64,000 nt of DNA, from NCBI GenBank assembly GCA_965230275.1, contig CBDDKO010000002.1:3100001-3164000 (forward strand). Reading direction: 5' to 3'. The translations under genes were made by a program, and so were the position numbers. Positions within the stretch are counted from its first letter, which is position 1; each line of letters begins with the position of its first letter. The notes under the pieces are model-generated. The model was not told the origin of the DNA and ran no database searches. It saw only the letters and a list, made by a program, of their open reading frames with translations. Below are positions 51,080 through 60,624 of the stretch, piece by piece. This stretch comes from JAJRRS01 sp965230275 (GTDB taxonomy: Bacteria > Planctomycetota > Phycisphaerae > Phycisphaerales > Phycisphaeraceae).

Positions 51080-54000
51080 ATGAATAAGCAACGAATCCTG
51101 TGCGTCCTGCTCACGCTATTGGCTATGTTTGCCATGACCGACCGTACGTATGCCGAGTCCAAGGTCAGCAACGCCGGTGTGTCGGCCGACATCGACGGAG
51201 AGAACCTGACGTTCACGGTGCGCTTCGATGTGGTTACCGAGCACGCCGGGGCGTGGATCGATGTCGCGGTCGGCGACGTGGTGCTGGACGAGGTGCTGTC
51301 GCCCGAGTCCGGGTACACGCTGGACTACGACGCCGAGCGTAAGGCCTACCGGGTTGGCTTTGCCACGGCGGGCAAACATTCGGTCGAGCTGACGCTGGCG
51401 GCGAAGCCTACGCCGGTGGGCGACACCAGTTGGCGCGAGGCGAGTTTTGATATGCCGGCCTCGCGTGTGCGCGAATTGAACCTGACATGTGATCGTGTGG
51501 ACCTGGAAGTCGAGTTGGTCGGCGCGGTGCGTGTCAAGCGGGATGTCGTGAACGGGAAGCTCAATGTGACGGGGGTGCAGGGATCGGATCGGCGTTTTGT
51601 CGTGCGCTGGAAGCCGACGATCCGTGACTTGGACGCCAAGCTGGTATACGCATCCGAACTCAACACCATCGCGCGTGTGCAGGCCGGGGCGATCCGGCTG
51701 GACACACTGGTGATCTACGACGTATCGCAGGGCCGGCTTGAAAGCCTCGTTCTTAATGTGCCGGAGGACCTGGCGATCACGCAGGTGCTGGGTGCCGACA
51801 TCCGCGATTGGAGCCTGGAGCCGGCGGAAGGTGACAAGCCAAGCCGGTTGCTTGTGAACCTGAACCGTCCGCAGACCGGGCGCTACGGCTTACAGGTCGT
51901 TGGTGAGGCCGAGGTGCAGACCTTCCCGACGGAAGTTGTTCTTCCGGTGATCGAGCCGATCGGCGGGACACGGGCGGGGGGGCATCTGGCTGTGGGCACC
52001 GACAGCGCGATATCCATGGTCGTCAAGCAAGCCGGCGGGCTGTCACAGATCGACGCACAGGTGATGCCGCGGATTATCCTGGACAACCATCACCCTCGAC
52101 GTATGCCGACCGCGAAAGCCTTCTTCTATACCTACGCGTCCCCCGCGTATCAGATGCGGCTGGAGCTTGACCATGTTGTCCCCACGTACGACGCACAGCT
52201 GCGCGTGCTGGTACACACCGGCCAGGACGAGATGCGTATCAACGCACAGGCGGAGCTGGACGTGCGTGACGCATCACTGCGGCAGGTGGAGGTTGTGCTG
52301 CCGGAGGGCCTCACTCTGGTTAACGTGACCGGCGCGCCGGTGGATGATTACCGTGTGATCGAGGCCGACGACGAGTCGTCCCGCCGGGTGCGCGTCAGTT
52401 TTACTCAGCCGGTCATCGGCCGGGTGGTGCTGGACATGCGGTTGGAACTCGGACGGTCGCCGTTGGATCAAGTCATGACGCTATCGGGTTTCGATGTGAT
52501 CGGGGCGCGGAGCGGGCGGGGATTCTTGGTATTGTCTTCGGAGCAGGGCGTTGAGCTTGGCAAGGTGATCGATCAACTACATAAGCTGCGTGAGGTCAAC
52601 GTCGCTTCGGTCCCATTGCACGTGCAGTCGGCCCGTTACGCATTTCGTTTTGCAGAGCCAGGGTGGGGCATAGGGTTTGAACCCGAACGCACACCGCCGA
52701 GTGTGAGCGTCGAAACGTTTAATCTGATCTCACTGGGTGACGGTGTGGCGTATGGGAACGTGGTGTTGTCGTATTACATCGCGGGATCGCCGATCGATGA
52801 GCTGACATACCGTATCGATCCTTCGCTACGTAACGTTGAATTTATCGGGCGTGATGTGCGCCACGCCAGGCAGAGCGAGCTGGACCCGTCGCTTTGGATA
52901 GTGAAACTTCAGCGTCGCGTGATCGGTGACTACAATCTGGCTGTGACCTATGCGCAGCCGGGGCCGACCGGTTCGTCGATCATCGCGGGGGGGGTGCGGT
53001 GTGCAGACGTCGAGTCGCAGACCGGTTACATGGTCGTCGCCAGCCATCAGGACGTGGAGCTTGCTGCGCAGGATGCCGAGGGGTCTGGCTTCATTCAACT
53101 GGACCGTGAAGAACTCCCGGCGAATTATCGCCTACTGGTATCAGCCCCGATGATCGCATGCTACCGCACGACCGGGCATGCTGAACCTATGACGATCACG
53201 GTTAATGCCTACGACCACGGTTCACTGCTTGCGTCCGTCGTGGAACTAACTGATATCCACACGCACATCGCTGCTCAGGACAACGGTGAGGTGGAATCCT
53301 CCACGACGGTCACGTTCAAGGTGAAGAACTCGTCGAGCCAGTTCCTCTCGTTGCGTTTGCCGGAGAAAGCAGAGGTCTGGAGCACACGGCTGGCCGACGG
53401 TTACATGACCGACGAGCAGGGCAATATCAGATATGACGAGAACGGCGTCCCCATAAATCAATACAAACGGATCGTTGCGTCACACGATAAGAAGACCGGT
53501 GAGCTGTTGATCCCCCTGCAGCGGCCACGCGACCCCAACACACCGATGACCCTCGAGCTCGTTTACGGCCTTTCACACCCCAGGCTGGGTTTAGCCGGCA
53601 ATCTTGAACTGCTTGGCCCATCCGGGTCGGTCGCGTCCACCTATGACAGCTGGCATGTCTCCGCGCCTCCCGGCTGGGCGGTTCATCACGTGGCCGGCAA
53701 CCTGCAGCCCGTGCCGCGCAACGAGAATCACGGCCGGGTGGCCCGTGAGTTGCGATCGGTGCTTGCTTGCTGGCAGTGGGCGATCGGGCAGGTGCTCGAA
53801 TCGGTCATCACGCTCTGGGTTATCGCGGGGTGCGCAGTGGTGCTTGCTGTTGTGCTGTTGGTCAACCGTTCCGAAGGGCCGGTCGCCATCGCGGGGCTTG
53901 GCCTGGTGTTGCTGGTGCTGCTTGGTATCACGGCTACGAACGCACCGGCGTTCAGCGACAGGATCGCCCAGCCGGACCAGACCGAAGCGATGTCGTTCAC

Positions 54001-57000
54001 ACAAGTCATGTCCGCCACGGGCGGGGATGGCGTGGCGCTGCGTCTTCGTGTCGCGCCGATCTGGCGACAATACGCGGGTGTCTTCTCTGCGATCATTGTG
54101 CCATCGATCGGCCTGCTTGCCCTGATTGCTGGGGTCGTGCAACCCAAACACCGCATCGTGCTTGTGTCACTCGGGCTGGCGGCGCTGCTGTTCGGCGCGT
54201 GTCGGCTGCCGGTGCTAGCAGTACCGATCGGACACGTGATGACATGGGGCCTCCCTCTACTTATTGCGTGTGTGTTCCTCTGGCGTGTGGCGGTCTTGAG
54301 ATGGCGCGGGATCGCGACGCGTCCGGCTGCCGTGGCCGCGCTGATGGCTCTGTCGCTTGGCATGGTTAACGGCTGCTCCTCAACCGTCGCGCCGCCGATC
54401 GTTGATAACGGACAGATGCTCAACCGGGTTGAGCTGGACCTGGCGGTGGAAGACGACGCCATGGCCGGGGAGATGCGGCTTAAGATCGATACCGCCGAGC
54501 CGTTACGGCTTAAGCTGTTGGAGCCCGGCGCGATCCTTATGGATTCCGAACACGACAAGACACACGTCGAACTCGAGCAGAATGACGGTCAATACGACCT
54601 GGTAGTTAAGAAGCCCGGCCGATATGACGTCACTGTCCGCTTCCTCATGCCGCTGCCCCCGGGCGACGATGTGCGTGCCCGCGCCTTTGAGATGCCGATC
54701 CCGGCCTCGCTGACCAACCGCGTGACACTCTCGATCCCCGGCACGGCTTACCAAGTGCACAGCCCAAACGCCGTGCGGATGACCAAGCAGGAATCCGGCG
54801 GCCGAACAACCCTGAACACGATCATCGGGCACGGTGCCCCGGTCGCTTTCAGTTGGCATCCCCGGTCTAGGCAGCGGTCGCTGGAGGACACCGTGTTCTT
54901 TGCCGGCACGACCGAATTGGTACGGTTCGATGCAGGGATGATCGAACACACGTCGATCGTCCGTCTTGATATCGCAAAGGGCCAGATCGATGCGCTGACG
55001 CTTAAAGCACCCGCGGGTGTGTCGGTCACAAGCGTACAGGGTGCGCACATCGGCGCATGGCGCTACGACCCGACAACACGTCTGATCGAGGCTAAACTCG
55101 CACGCCCTGCAACGGGCAGCTATGCCTTGCACGTCGTGATGCAACGGGCTGTGACCGAGCTCCCCGCGGAGGTGACCGTCTCTCGGCTTGAGGTGATCGG
55201 CGCCCAGCAGCAGCGCGGCACGATCGGTCTGGCGCAGACAGACAGCGTCTACATCGTAGTAGATAAGCATCCACAGCCGGTGAACGTCGACGACTTTTCC
55301 AGGGACGCCGCAGGACTCATTGCGCCGGTCGCGCCGCAACTGTCGGGCGGTATCCGCTCGGCCTACCGGGCCGGGACGGATGACCTGATCGAGGTGACCG
55401 CGCGGCGTGTGCAGCCTGAGCTGCGCACGATGGAGAGCGCGTCGTTCACGATCTCGGACGAACGGCTGATCTATAACGGCACGCTCACCCTGGAGGTCCT
55501 CAAGGCCGGCCGATTCAGCGTCGACCTGAAGCTGCCCGACGGCTATGACATCGACGCGCTTAACGCCGCGGAGGTCAGCCACTGGGACGAGACGCAGACG
55601 GACTCGGGCCGAATCGTGGCTGTTCACTTCCGCGCCAAGACGATGGGGCGGGTGGCGATCGCGTTGACCCTTTCTCGATCCATTACAGAACTGCCCGACT
55701 CGATCGAAGCGCCACGCGTTGAGGTCGTCGGTGCGCTCAAGCACGGTGGGCAGATGGTGGTGTCGTCCGAGCAGGGTGTGCGCGTATCGGTTGCCGGGCG
55801 TGCCGGGATCAGTGAGTTCGACCCGGCGGAGGTGGGCGTGCGGACGGTGGGGGCCCTGGCGTTTCGTCTGCTTCGGCCGGGCTGGACGCTGTCGTTGAAT
55901 ACAGAAGTGATCGACCCGGTGATCGACGCCCGGGTACTGCATACAGCCCATGTGCTTGAATCGGTCGTACGCCACCGTTGCTACATCCGCCACCATATCC
56001 GTCATGCCGGGGCGAAGTTGTTCGATGTGCGTGTGCCCGACTCGGCAAGCGGCGTGGTTATCACCGGTTCGGAAGTAGCGCGCATCAGCCGGCCGGATGA
56101 AAACGATCCTGGTCTTTTTCGGGTGGAACTGACACGCAAACAGTTCGCCCGGCCGTATCAACTGACCGTGCGCTACGAGACGCCGGTGGGTGAGGGCGTA
56201 GATAATGTCACGATCGAGCCCGTGTCTGTCCCGGGCGCGGAGCGTCAGCGTGGCTTTGTCACCGTCACCGCCGGGCCGCGCGTGGAACTGGCCGAAGCGG
56301 GGCTTGGCTCGGCGATGCAGCCGTCGGAAGCCCGCACGATCCCGCGTGAGTTCGGGGCGGGCGATCTTTCCGACGCGGCGCTGTGTTACGTCAACTCCAG
56401 CGCGGACTATCGGCTGGACCTGCAGATCATCCGGCACGCGACGGCGGACCTGCTAGACGCCAGTGTCCGTCGGGTCGACATCACCTCCGTGCTGACCGAG
56501 GCCGGCGAGTCGATCAATCGTGTGCAACTCGAGATGAACGTCGGCGGGAAGCGCCACCTTCAGGCCCGTCTGCCCGAGGGGGCGAAGCTCTGGTCGCTGC
56601 TGGTCGGGGCGCGCTCGGTCATCCCGTCTGTACGCGAGGACGGCGGCGAGCCGGTGTACCTGATCCCGCTAAGCCCGGATGCCGCGGGCGACCTGCCGGT
56701 TCAGATCGACCTGGTCTATACGCACTCAAGTGACGGGCGCTGGACGCAACTGGAAGGTCCCCGATTTGATCTGCCGCTACACAACGTCAACCTCACGGTG
56801 TACGCGCCGCCCGGCCTGTCCTACAGCGACTTCGAGGGCACGCTCGGCTACGACGATTCTGCCAGCCGTTCGACACAGGTCGCCCACTACACCGCCGGAG
56901 CCTACGAAAAGCAGGTGGAGCGCACCAACGTGTACAACCTTAACAGGGCGCTTGATCTTCAGGAGCAGGGCGACGCCTTGGCGGCAAAAGGCCAGCAGCG

Positions 57001-57583
57001 CGCCGCCCGGCAGGCGTTTGAATCGGCCTGGTTCTATTCCCTCTCTGACTCGGCGCTGAATGAAGACGCCCGCGTCCAGCTTCACCAGCTTGCGGAAGAA
57101 CAGGCGTTGGTCGGGCTGGTCGATAACCGCATCAGGCTGCGTCAGCAATCGGGGGTGCAGCAGGGCCAGCAGGAAGTCCAGACCTACGGCGAGAACTTCG
57201 ACCGCAACCAAGCGCGTCGGCTCCGCAGCTCGCTGAGCAAGGCCGACAGCGAAAACCTCGAAGCGATCATCGCCCGCATCATCGAGACACAAGATGCAGC
57301 GACGGCGGCGGGGGTGCCGCTGATCGTGAACCTGCCGGTGCGCGGCAAGGCGCTGCACTTCACCCGTGCGATTCAAGTCAATCCCAACGCGCCGATGCAT
57401 GTGTCCTTCGATGCCGAAGCCCCACTCGTGCAGCAGGCTGACAACGATGTGGCCTGGTCGATCGGTGTGTTTCTCATGATTATGATCCTCCTCGCCTCGG
57501 CGCCGACGGTTGCCCGGGGCCTTAATCGGCCTCGGGCAATCCGGTCGGACGATACGCCCGATATCGAGGAGGTGCCGGTATGA
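51080..57583 (+). CDS. Very large secreted/membrane protein, partner of the VWA protein
   Basis: 2,167 aa. Signal peptide at 1-27 (VLLTLLAMFAMT, cut after TYA). The protein is mostly beta-sandwich repeats; two halves (about 30-880 and 1,100-2,090) share motifs such as LEVVLPEG/LDLKLPDG and PVIGRVVLDMRL-like strands, suggesting internal duplication. Between them, residues about 895-1,100 hold a cluster of four to six membrane helices; a last helix lies near 2,135-2,155. Near 2,000 there is a coiled-coil/TPR-like stretch (ALDLQEQGDALAAKGQQRAA). It is 68 nt downstream of the VWA gene in the same operon. Function unknown; a cell-envelope scaffold is likely. Confidence 0.8.
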   Translation: MNKQRILCVLLTLLAMFAMTDRTYAESKVSNAGVSADIDGENLTFTVRFDVVTEHAGAWIDVAVGDVVLDEVLSPESGYTLDYDAERKAYRVGFATAGKHSVELTLAAKPTPVGDTSWREASFDMPASRVRELNLTCDRVDLEVELVGAVRVKRDVVNGKLNVTGVQGSDRRFVVRWKPTIRDLDAKLVYASELNTIARVQAGAIRLDTLVIYDVSQGRLESLVLNVPEDLAITQVLGADIRDWSLEPAEGDKPSRLLVNLNRPQTGRYGLQVVGEAEVQTFPTEVVLPVIEPIGGTRAGGHLAVGTDSAISMVVKQAGGLSQIDAQVMPRIILDNHHPRRMPTAKAFFYTYASPAYQMRLELDHVVPTYDAQLRVLVHTGQDEMRINAQAELDVRDASLRQVEVVLPEGLTLVNVTGAPVDDYRVIEADDESSRRVRVSFTQPVIGRVVLDMRLELGRSPLDQVMTLSGFDVIGARSGRGFLVLSSEQGVELGKVIDQLHKLREVNVASVPLHVQSARYAFRFAEPGWGIGFEPERTPPSVSVETFNLISLGDGVAYGNVVLSYYIAGSPIDELTYRIDPSLRNVEFIGRDVRHARQSELDPSLWIVKLQRRVIGDYNLAVTYAQPGPTGSSIIAGGVRCADVESQTGYMVVASHQDVELAAQDAEGSGFIQLDREELPANYRLLVSAPMIACYRTTGHAEPMTITVNAYDHGSLLASVVELTDIHTHIAAQDNGEVESSTTVTFKVKNSSSQFLSLRLPEKAEVWSTRLADGYMTDEQGNIRYDENGVPINQYKRIVASHDKKTGELLIPLQRPRDPNTPMTLELVYGLSHPRLGLAGNLELLGPSGSVASTYDSWHVSAPPGWAVHHVAGNLQPVPRNENHGRVARELRSVLACWQWAIGQVLESVITLWVIAGCAVVLAVVLLVNRSEGPVAIAGLGLVLLVLLGITATNAPAFSDRIAQPDQTEAMSFTQVMSATGGDGVALRLRVAPIWRQYAGVFSAIIVPSIGLLALIAGVVQPKHRIVLVSLGLAALLFGACRLPVLAVPIGHVMTWGLPLLIACVFLWRVAVLRWRGIATRPAAVAALMALSLGMVNGCSSTVAPPIVDNGQMLNRVELDLAVEDDAMAGEMRLKIDTAEPLRLKLLEPGAILMDSEHDKTHVELEQNDGQYDLVVKKPGRYDVTVRFLMPLPPGDDVRARAFEMPIPASLTNRVTLSIPGTAYQVHSPNAVRMTKQESGGRTTLNTIIGHGAPVAFSWHPRSRQRSLEDTVFFAGTTELVRFDAGMIEHTSIVRLDIAKGQIDALTLKAPAGVSVTSVQGAHIGAWRYDPTTRLIEAKLARPATGSYALHVVMQRAVTELPAEVTVSRLEVIGAQQQRGTIGLAQTDSVYIVVDKHPQPVNVDDFSRDAAGLIAPVAPQLSGGIRSAYRAGTDDLIEVTARRVQPELRTMESASFTISDERLIYNGTLTLEVLKAGRFSVDLKLPDGYDIDALNAAEVSHWDETQTDSGRIVAVHFRAKTMGRVAIALTLSRSITELPDSIEAPRVEVVGALKHGGQMVVSSEQGVRVSVAGRAGISEFDPAEVGVRTVGALAFRLLRPGWTLSLNTEVIDPVIDARVLHTAHVLESVVRHRCYIRHHIRHAGAKLFDVRVPDSASGVVITGSEVARISRPDENDPGLFRVELTRKQFARPYQLTVRYETPVGEGVDNVTIEPVSVPGAERQRGFVTVTAGPRVELAEAGLGSAMQPSEARTIPREFGAGDLSDAALCYVNSSADYRLDLQIIRHATADLLDASVRRVDITSVLTEAGESINRVQLEMNVGGKRHLQARLPEGAKLWSLLVGARSVIPSVREDGGEPVYLIPLSPDAAGDLPVQIDLVYTHSSDGRWTQLEGPRFDLPLHNVNLTVYAPPGLSYSDFEGTLGYDDSASRSTQVAHYTAGAYEKQVERTNVYNLNRALDLQEQGDALAAKGQQRAARQAFESAWFYSLSDSALNEDARVQLHQLAEEQALVGLVDNRIRLRQQSGVQQGQQEVQTYGENFDRNQARRLRSSLSKADSENLEAIIARIIETQDAATAAGVPLIVNLPVRGKALHFTRAIQVNPNAPMHVSFDAEAPLVQQADNDVAWSIGVFLMIMILLASAPTVARGLNRPRAIRSDDTPDIEEVPV

Positions 57584-57614
57584 TCGCCGTGCCGCTACGG
57601 TCACGAAGTCTTGA

Positions 57615-58382
57615 CTAAGAACTGAACCTAGAGAAGAACGGCTCGTTCCTGAGGTCGATCCGACCGGCGGCTACTTGGTCAAAGCGGTCGTCGGGCAGAC
57701 CCAGGCGTTGCTTGAGTTTCAGCAGCTCGATCATCTGTTCGTTGCTCAGGACATTCACCTTGCCAAGCTGTTGTACGAGCAGCAACTGCTTGCAGTAGTT
57801 ATCGAGGATCTCAAGGCGGTCGTAGGCGGCGGCGAGGTCTTCGCCGAGGCTGATCGAGCCGTGGTTTGCCAGGAGGATGGTGTTGGTGTGGGGGGTGAGC
57901 TTACTCATGAAGCTCTTGGGCACGTCGGGCCCGCAGGGGGTGGCGTAGTCGGCGAAGACGGTCCTACCCAGGAAGAGTTCCGCTTCGGGATGGACCCCCT
58001 CGGGCAACGGGATGTTGGCAATACAGAAGGCCACGGCATGAGGTGGGTGGGAGTGGATGACAGCCCCGACATTTGGGAACTTCCTATAGATCGCCAGATG
58101 CGTCAGGACCTCGCTGGTGCGCTGTCGGCCTCGCGGGTTCTGCTCGACCTGCGTACCTTCCATATCCACGACGCATAAGTCGTCTGGCTCCATGAAGCCT
58201 TTCGACAGGCCGGTCGGTGTGCAGAGCACCCGGTCGTCCCCGATGCGCACGGTATGGTTGCCCTCGTTGCCGGCACAATAACCTCGCTGCCATATACGGC
58301 GGCCGATCTCGCACATCGCTTGCTTGATTACTTCGATCTGCTTGTCCACTTCGTGGGCTCCGATACGTGGTTGAATACCCAC
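57615..58382 (-). CDS. Class II aldolase/adducin family protein
   Basis: 255 aa. The class II aldolase signature is present: GNEGNHTVRI near residue 38 (usually GNxS), TPTGLSKG phosphate-binding loop, the zinc ligands in HSHPPH (about 113-118) and a further NHGS near 172. Such enzymes cleave fuculose- or rhamnulose-phosphate or act as epimerases on related sugars. His replaces Ser in the GNxS-type loop, so the substrate should not be assumed. It is convergent with the giant protein gene. Confidence 0.88.
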   Translation of the reverse strand: MGIQPRIGAHEVDKQIEVIKQAMCEIGRRIWQRGYCAGNEGNHTVRIGDDRVLCTPTGLSKGFMEPDDLCVVDMEGTQVEQNPRGRQRTSEVLTHLAIYRKFPNVGAVIHSHPPHAVAFCIANIPLPEGVHPEAELFLGRTVFADYATPCGPDVPKSFMSKLTPHTNTILLANHGSISLGEDLAAAYDRLEILDNYCKQLLLVQQLGKVNVLSNEQMIELLKLKQRLGLPDDRFDQVAAGRIDLRNEPFFSRFSS

Positions 58383-58433
58383 GATTCTAGCCTAATCAAT
58401 TGTATCTGTGCACAGGTCGTGTGCATGCCATAA

Positions 58434-58481
58434 CGACACAAGGCGTACACCATCTTGATGATGATGCACGCCTTGTTGTCG
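58434..58481 (-). terminator. Long hairpin downstream of the porin gene
   Basis: CGACA-CAAGGCGT and ACGCCTTG-TTGTCG arms pair over about 13 bp with one bulge around a 21-nt loop. It lies 27 nt after the porin stop. No clear T-run, so it may act by stabilising the mRNA rather than by intrinsic termination. Confidence 0.5.
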
Positions 58482-58507
58482 ATTTGATCGGTAAAATATA
58501 CGCCCGA

Positions 58508-59812
58508 TCAGTAGTTCAACGTCAGTTGGAACCAGAATCGCTCGATGTCGTCGAAAGCGCCGCCGTTGTAGTTGGCGTACTTGGCGAGCAGGTCGGCGTT
58601 CTCCGTAAGCTTCTTGGTAAGTACGACATCGACCTCTTCGCCGAAGTCACGGCCGCCCTCGTCGGGATCGAACCAGTGGTAAACAACCTTGCCCTTAAGA
58701 CCGGAGAACAGGTCGCCGCCGAGATAGATGTAGGTGTCCTCCAGGCCGTCGCTGGGGGTGACCAGGAAGATGTCGGCCCAGCCGTTGAACTTGTGCCCTG
58801 TCGCCAACGGCGTGCGGAACGCGGCGTTGCCGTCATCGCTACCGAGCAGCTCGTACCCGCCACCAACATACCACCCGTCATCGACATACTTCGCGTCGGC
58901 GAGGAAGTAGTCGGCGTCGTAGCTGGTGGGGTTCTCGCCGGTGTCGGATTGGCGGGCGTAGGAGAAGACATACTTCAGCTTCGGGCCCTCGGGGTCGCCC
59001 TTGACCGGGTTCGAGCCCTCGTAGCGGAAGCCGTAGGTGTTGGATGAGTTCGCCGCCGCGGTAGATTCATCGTCGAAGTCGAGTAGGTAGCCGAAGCCGG
59101 TGATCCTGCCCAGGCTGTCATCGCCATAGGAAAGGCGGATGGCGTGGGAGTCTGATTCGTAGTCTCTGTCTGCATCCGGGCCGAAGATCCGGTTTACATC
59201 CCAGATGTAGGCGTAGTTGACGTCCAGCCCATCGACGGGGATCAGGTCGAGCTTGACGGCGTCGAAGGTCTGTTCGTTCTGACGCCAGCCGACGTTCCCG
59301 ATGAACCGGTCGTCATCGAGCTTGATCCGTTGCCGGCCGATGCGTGCGTTGAACGTGTCGAAAGACATGTTGGCGTAAAGCTGGTTCAGCTCGGTGTCTT
59401 CAGGGTCGGCGATCACGGTCTTGCTCGGCTGATCGTTGAGGCCGGCGGCGTTGTATTGGCCGTAGTCGGCGGCACGGATGTCTTCCATATCAATATGGAA
59501 GGACAGGCCGTTGAACTCACCGGTGGTGAAACCCAGGCGTGTGCGGACAGTGAGGGCCTCGCTGCTGTCTTTCCCGTCCTGGTCGGCGAACTCAGCCCGG
59601 CCCCGGATGTTCAGGTGGACCTTACCCTCTTGGACCATCGTCTTGAGGATGTCGTCCACCGATTGCGTGGGCATCTCTTGGATATCTTCGCTGTTAATTG
59701 CACTGACTGCGACGGGCGTTTCCCGCACGCCCTCCGCGCCTAAGGCACTTACAGGGGCCAGCATCAACGAGCCGGCGATAAGCGCTAGCTTCCATACGTT
59801 CCGTGTTGTCAT
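58508..59812 (-). CDS. Outer-membrane porin, alginate-export-like
   Basis: 434 aa. A 25-residue signal peptide (KLALIAGSLMLAPVSALGA) is followed by a short helical stretch and then alternating beta-strands to the C-terminus, which ends in Tyr as expected for an outer-membrane barrel. Segments NARIGRQRIKLDDDRFIGN and QTFDAVKLDL are characteristic of the alginate-export/long porin family. A strong AGGAGGA lies 9 nt before the ATG. It is a single-gene unit and implies a diderm envelope. Confidence 0.85.
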   Translation of the reverse strand: MTTRNVWKLALIAGSLMLAPVSALGAEGVRETPVAVSAINSEDIQEMPTQSVDDILKTMVQEGKVHLNIRGRAEFADQDGKDSSEALTVRTRLGFTTGEFNGLSFHIDMEDIRAADYGQYNAAGLNDQPSKTVIADPEDTELNQLYANMSFDTFNARIGRQRIKLDDDRFIGNVGWRQNEQTFDAVKLDLIPVDGLDVNYAYIWDVNRIFGPDADRDYESDSHAIRLSYGDDSLGRITGFGYLLDFDDESTAAANSSNTYGFRYEGSNPVKGDPEGPKLKYVFSYARQSDTGENPTSYDADYFLADAKYVDDGWYVGGGYELLGSDDGNAAFRTPLATGHKFNGWADIFLVTPSDGLEDTYIYLGGDLFSGLKGKVVYHWFDPDEGGRDFGEEVDVVLTKKLTENADLLAKYANYNGGAFDDIERFWFQLTLNY

Positions 59813-59875
59813 GGTGGTGTCCTCCTGAGCGTTTGAGAGACTAAAGAAATCACACGGTGTTGTGTGCTTAGTGAT

Positions 59876-60160
59876 TCACATAGCTTGATGGGGTGGTAAT
59901 CGCACAAGATGCGTACCCTCAGCTATTCCTAAGGCTGCGTCTCGCCTCCGAGCCTCTTTGTCGTCGTAACGCATCGGCATGTCGTTCACTGGCGATGAGG
60001 TTGGCTCTGTTACCTGAATCTGTGGTCCGAGCTCTGAGTAGACTTCGTCCAGCTGTATGCCTGGGGCGGCATTACTCAACAACTGATCAAGTAGGCCCTG
60101 ATCGTTCTCTGCAGCATGATGTTCAGGTAGTTCCTTGTAGTCAGGCATGACATCGATCAA
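59876..60160 (-). CDS. Small hypothetical protein
   Basis: 94 aa from the ATG at 60160, or 90 aa from the one at 60148. Acidic N-terminal half, then an RYDDKEARRRDAALGIAEG segment. It has no recognised domain and no good ribosome binding site, but the amino acid composition is protein-like and the codon use matches its neighbours. It is upstream of the porin gene on the same strand. Confidence 0.45.
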   Translation of the reverse strand: MIDVMPDYKELPEHHAAENDQGLLDQLLSNAAPGIQLDEVYSELGPQIQVTEPTSSPVNDMPMRYDDKEARRRDAALGIAEGTHLVRLPPHQAM

Positions 60161-60389
60161 ACATGTCGAGATGGAATACCAGTCATCACAGGTAAGGCGT
60201 TGACAGGAACTGAGTATATATCATGACAGATCACACGGCTTGTGTAAATCTTGCTGGCGGCTCAAGGGATACCGCAGCCGGTGTCCGATCCCCGCAGGCT
60301 GGATACAATGCTGCATGGCGAGGCGCATCATGAACTGCCCGGCACCCGCTACGGGCCTTCGTGACGATGATTTACATTGGAGGATGACA

Positions 60390-60580
60390 TGGCCGATCAA
60401 TACCCAGCAAGGCTGCCATACACCTACAAGCAGTTTGTGGTGAAGTTCCCTATTGGAATCAGTATTGCGCAGCCATGTTCGCCGTGCGGCGCGGGCCGGG
60501 GCTAGCCGTGAGGAGGTCGGGCAAGCTATCCTGTTGGCGATGAACACCTATGGTTCCCGAGCACGGTCGCCGCTTGGCGA
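60390..60580 (+). pseudogene. Decayed carboxymuconolactone decarboxylase (AhpD-like) gene
   Basis: A GGAGG ribosome binding site and ATG at 60390 open a frame whose first 22 residues (LPYTYKQFVVKFP) match the start of carboxymuconolactone decarboxylase family proteins. About 20 codons later the frame runs into unrelated sequence and a stop. A different frame from about 60453 then gives SHVRRAARAGASREEVGQ, the family's C-terminal signature. The central part with the Cys-x-x-Cys or equivalent is missing. I read this as an internal deletion with frameshift near 60445-60455. Confidence 0.65.
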
Positions 60581-60624
60581 TGAGCACAGATACAGTTTAA
60601 TCCCGACAAGCAGGGCAATACTTA

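Noticed and set aside
54503..56437. 644-codon open frame on the minus strand
   Set aside because: It is antisense to the giant protein gene; the opposite frame stays open because of high-GC codon bias. Its translation has no domain-like features.
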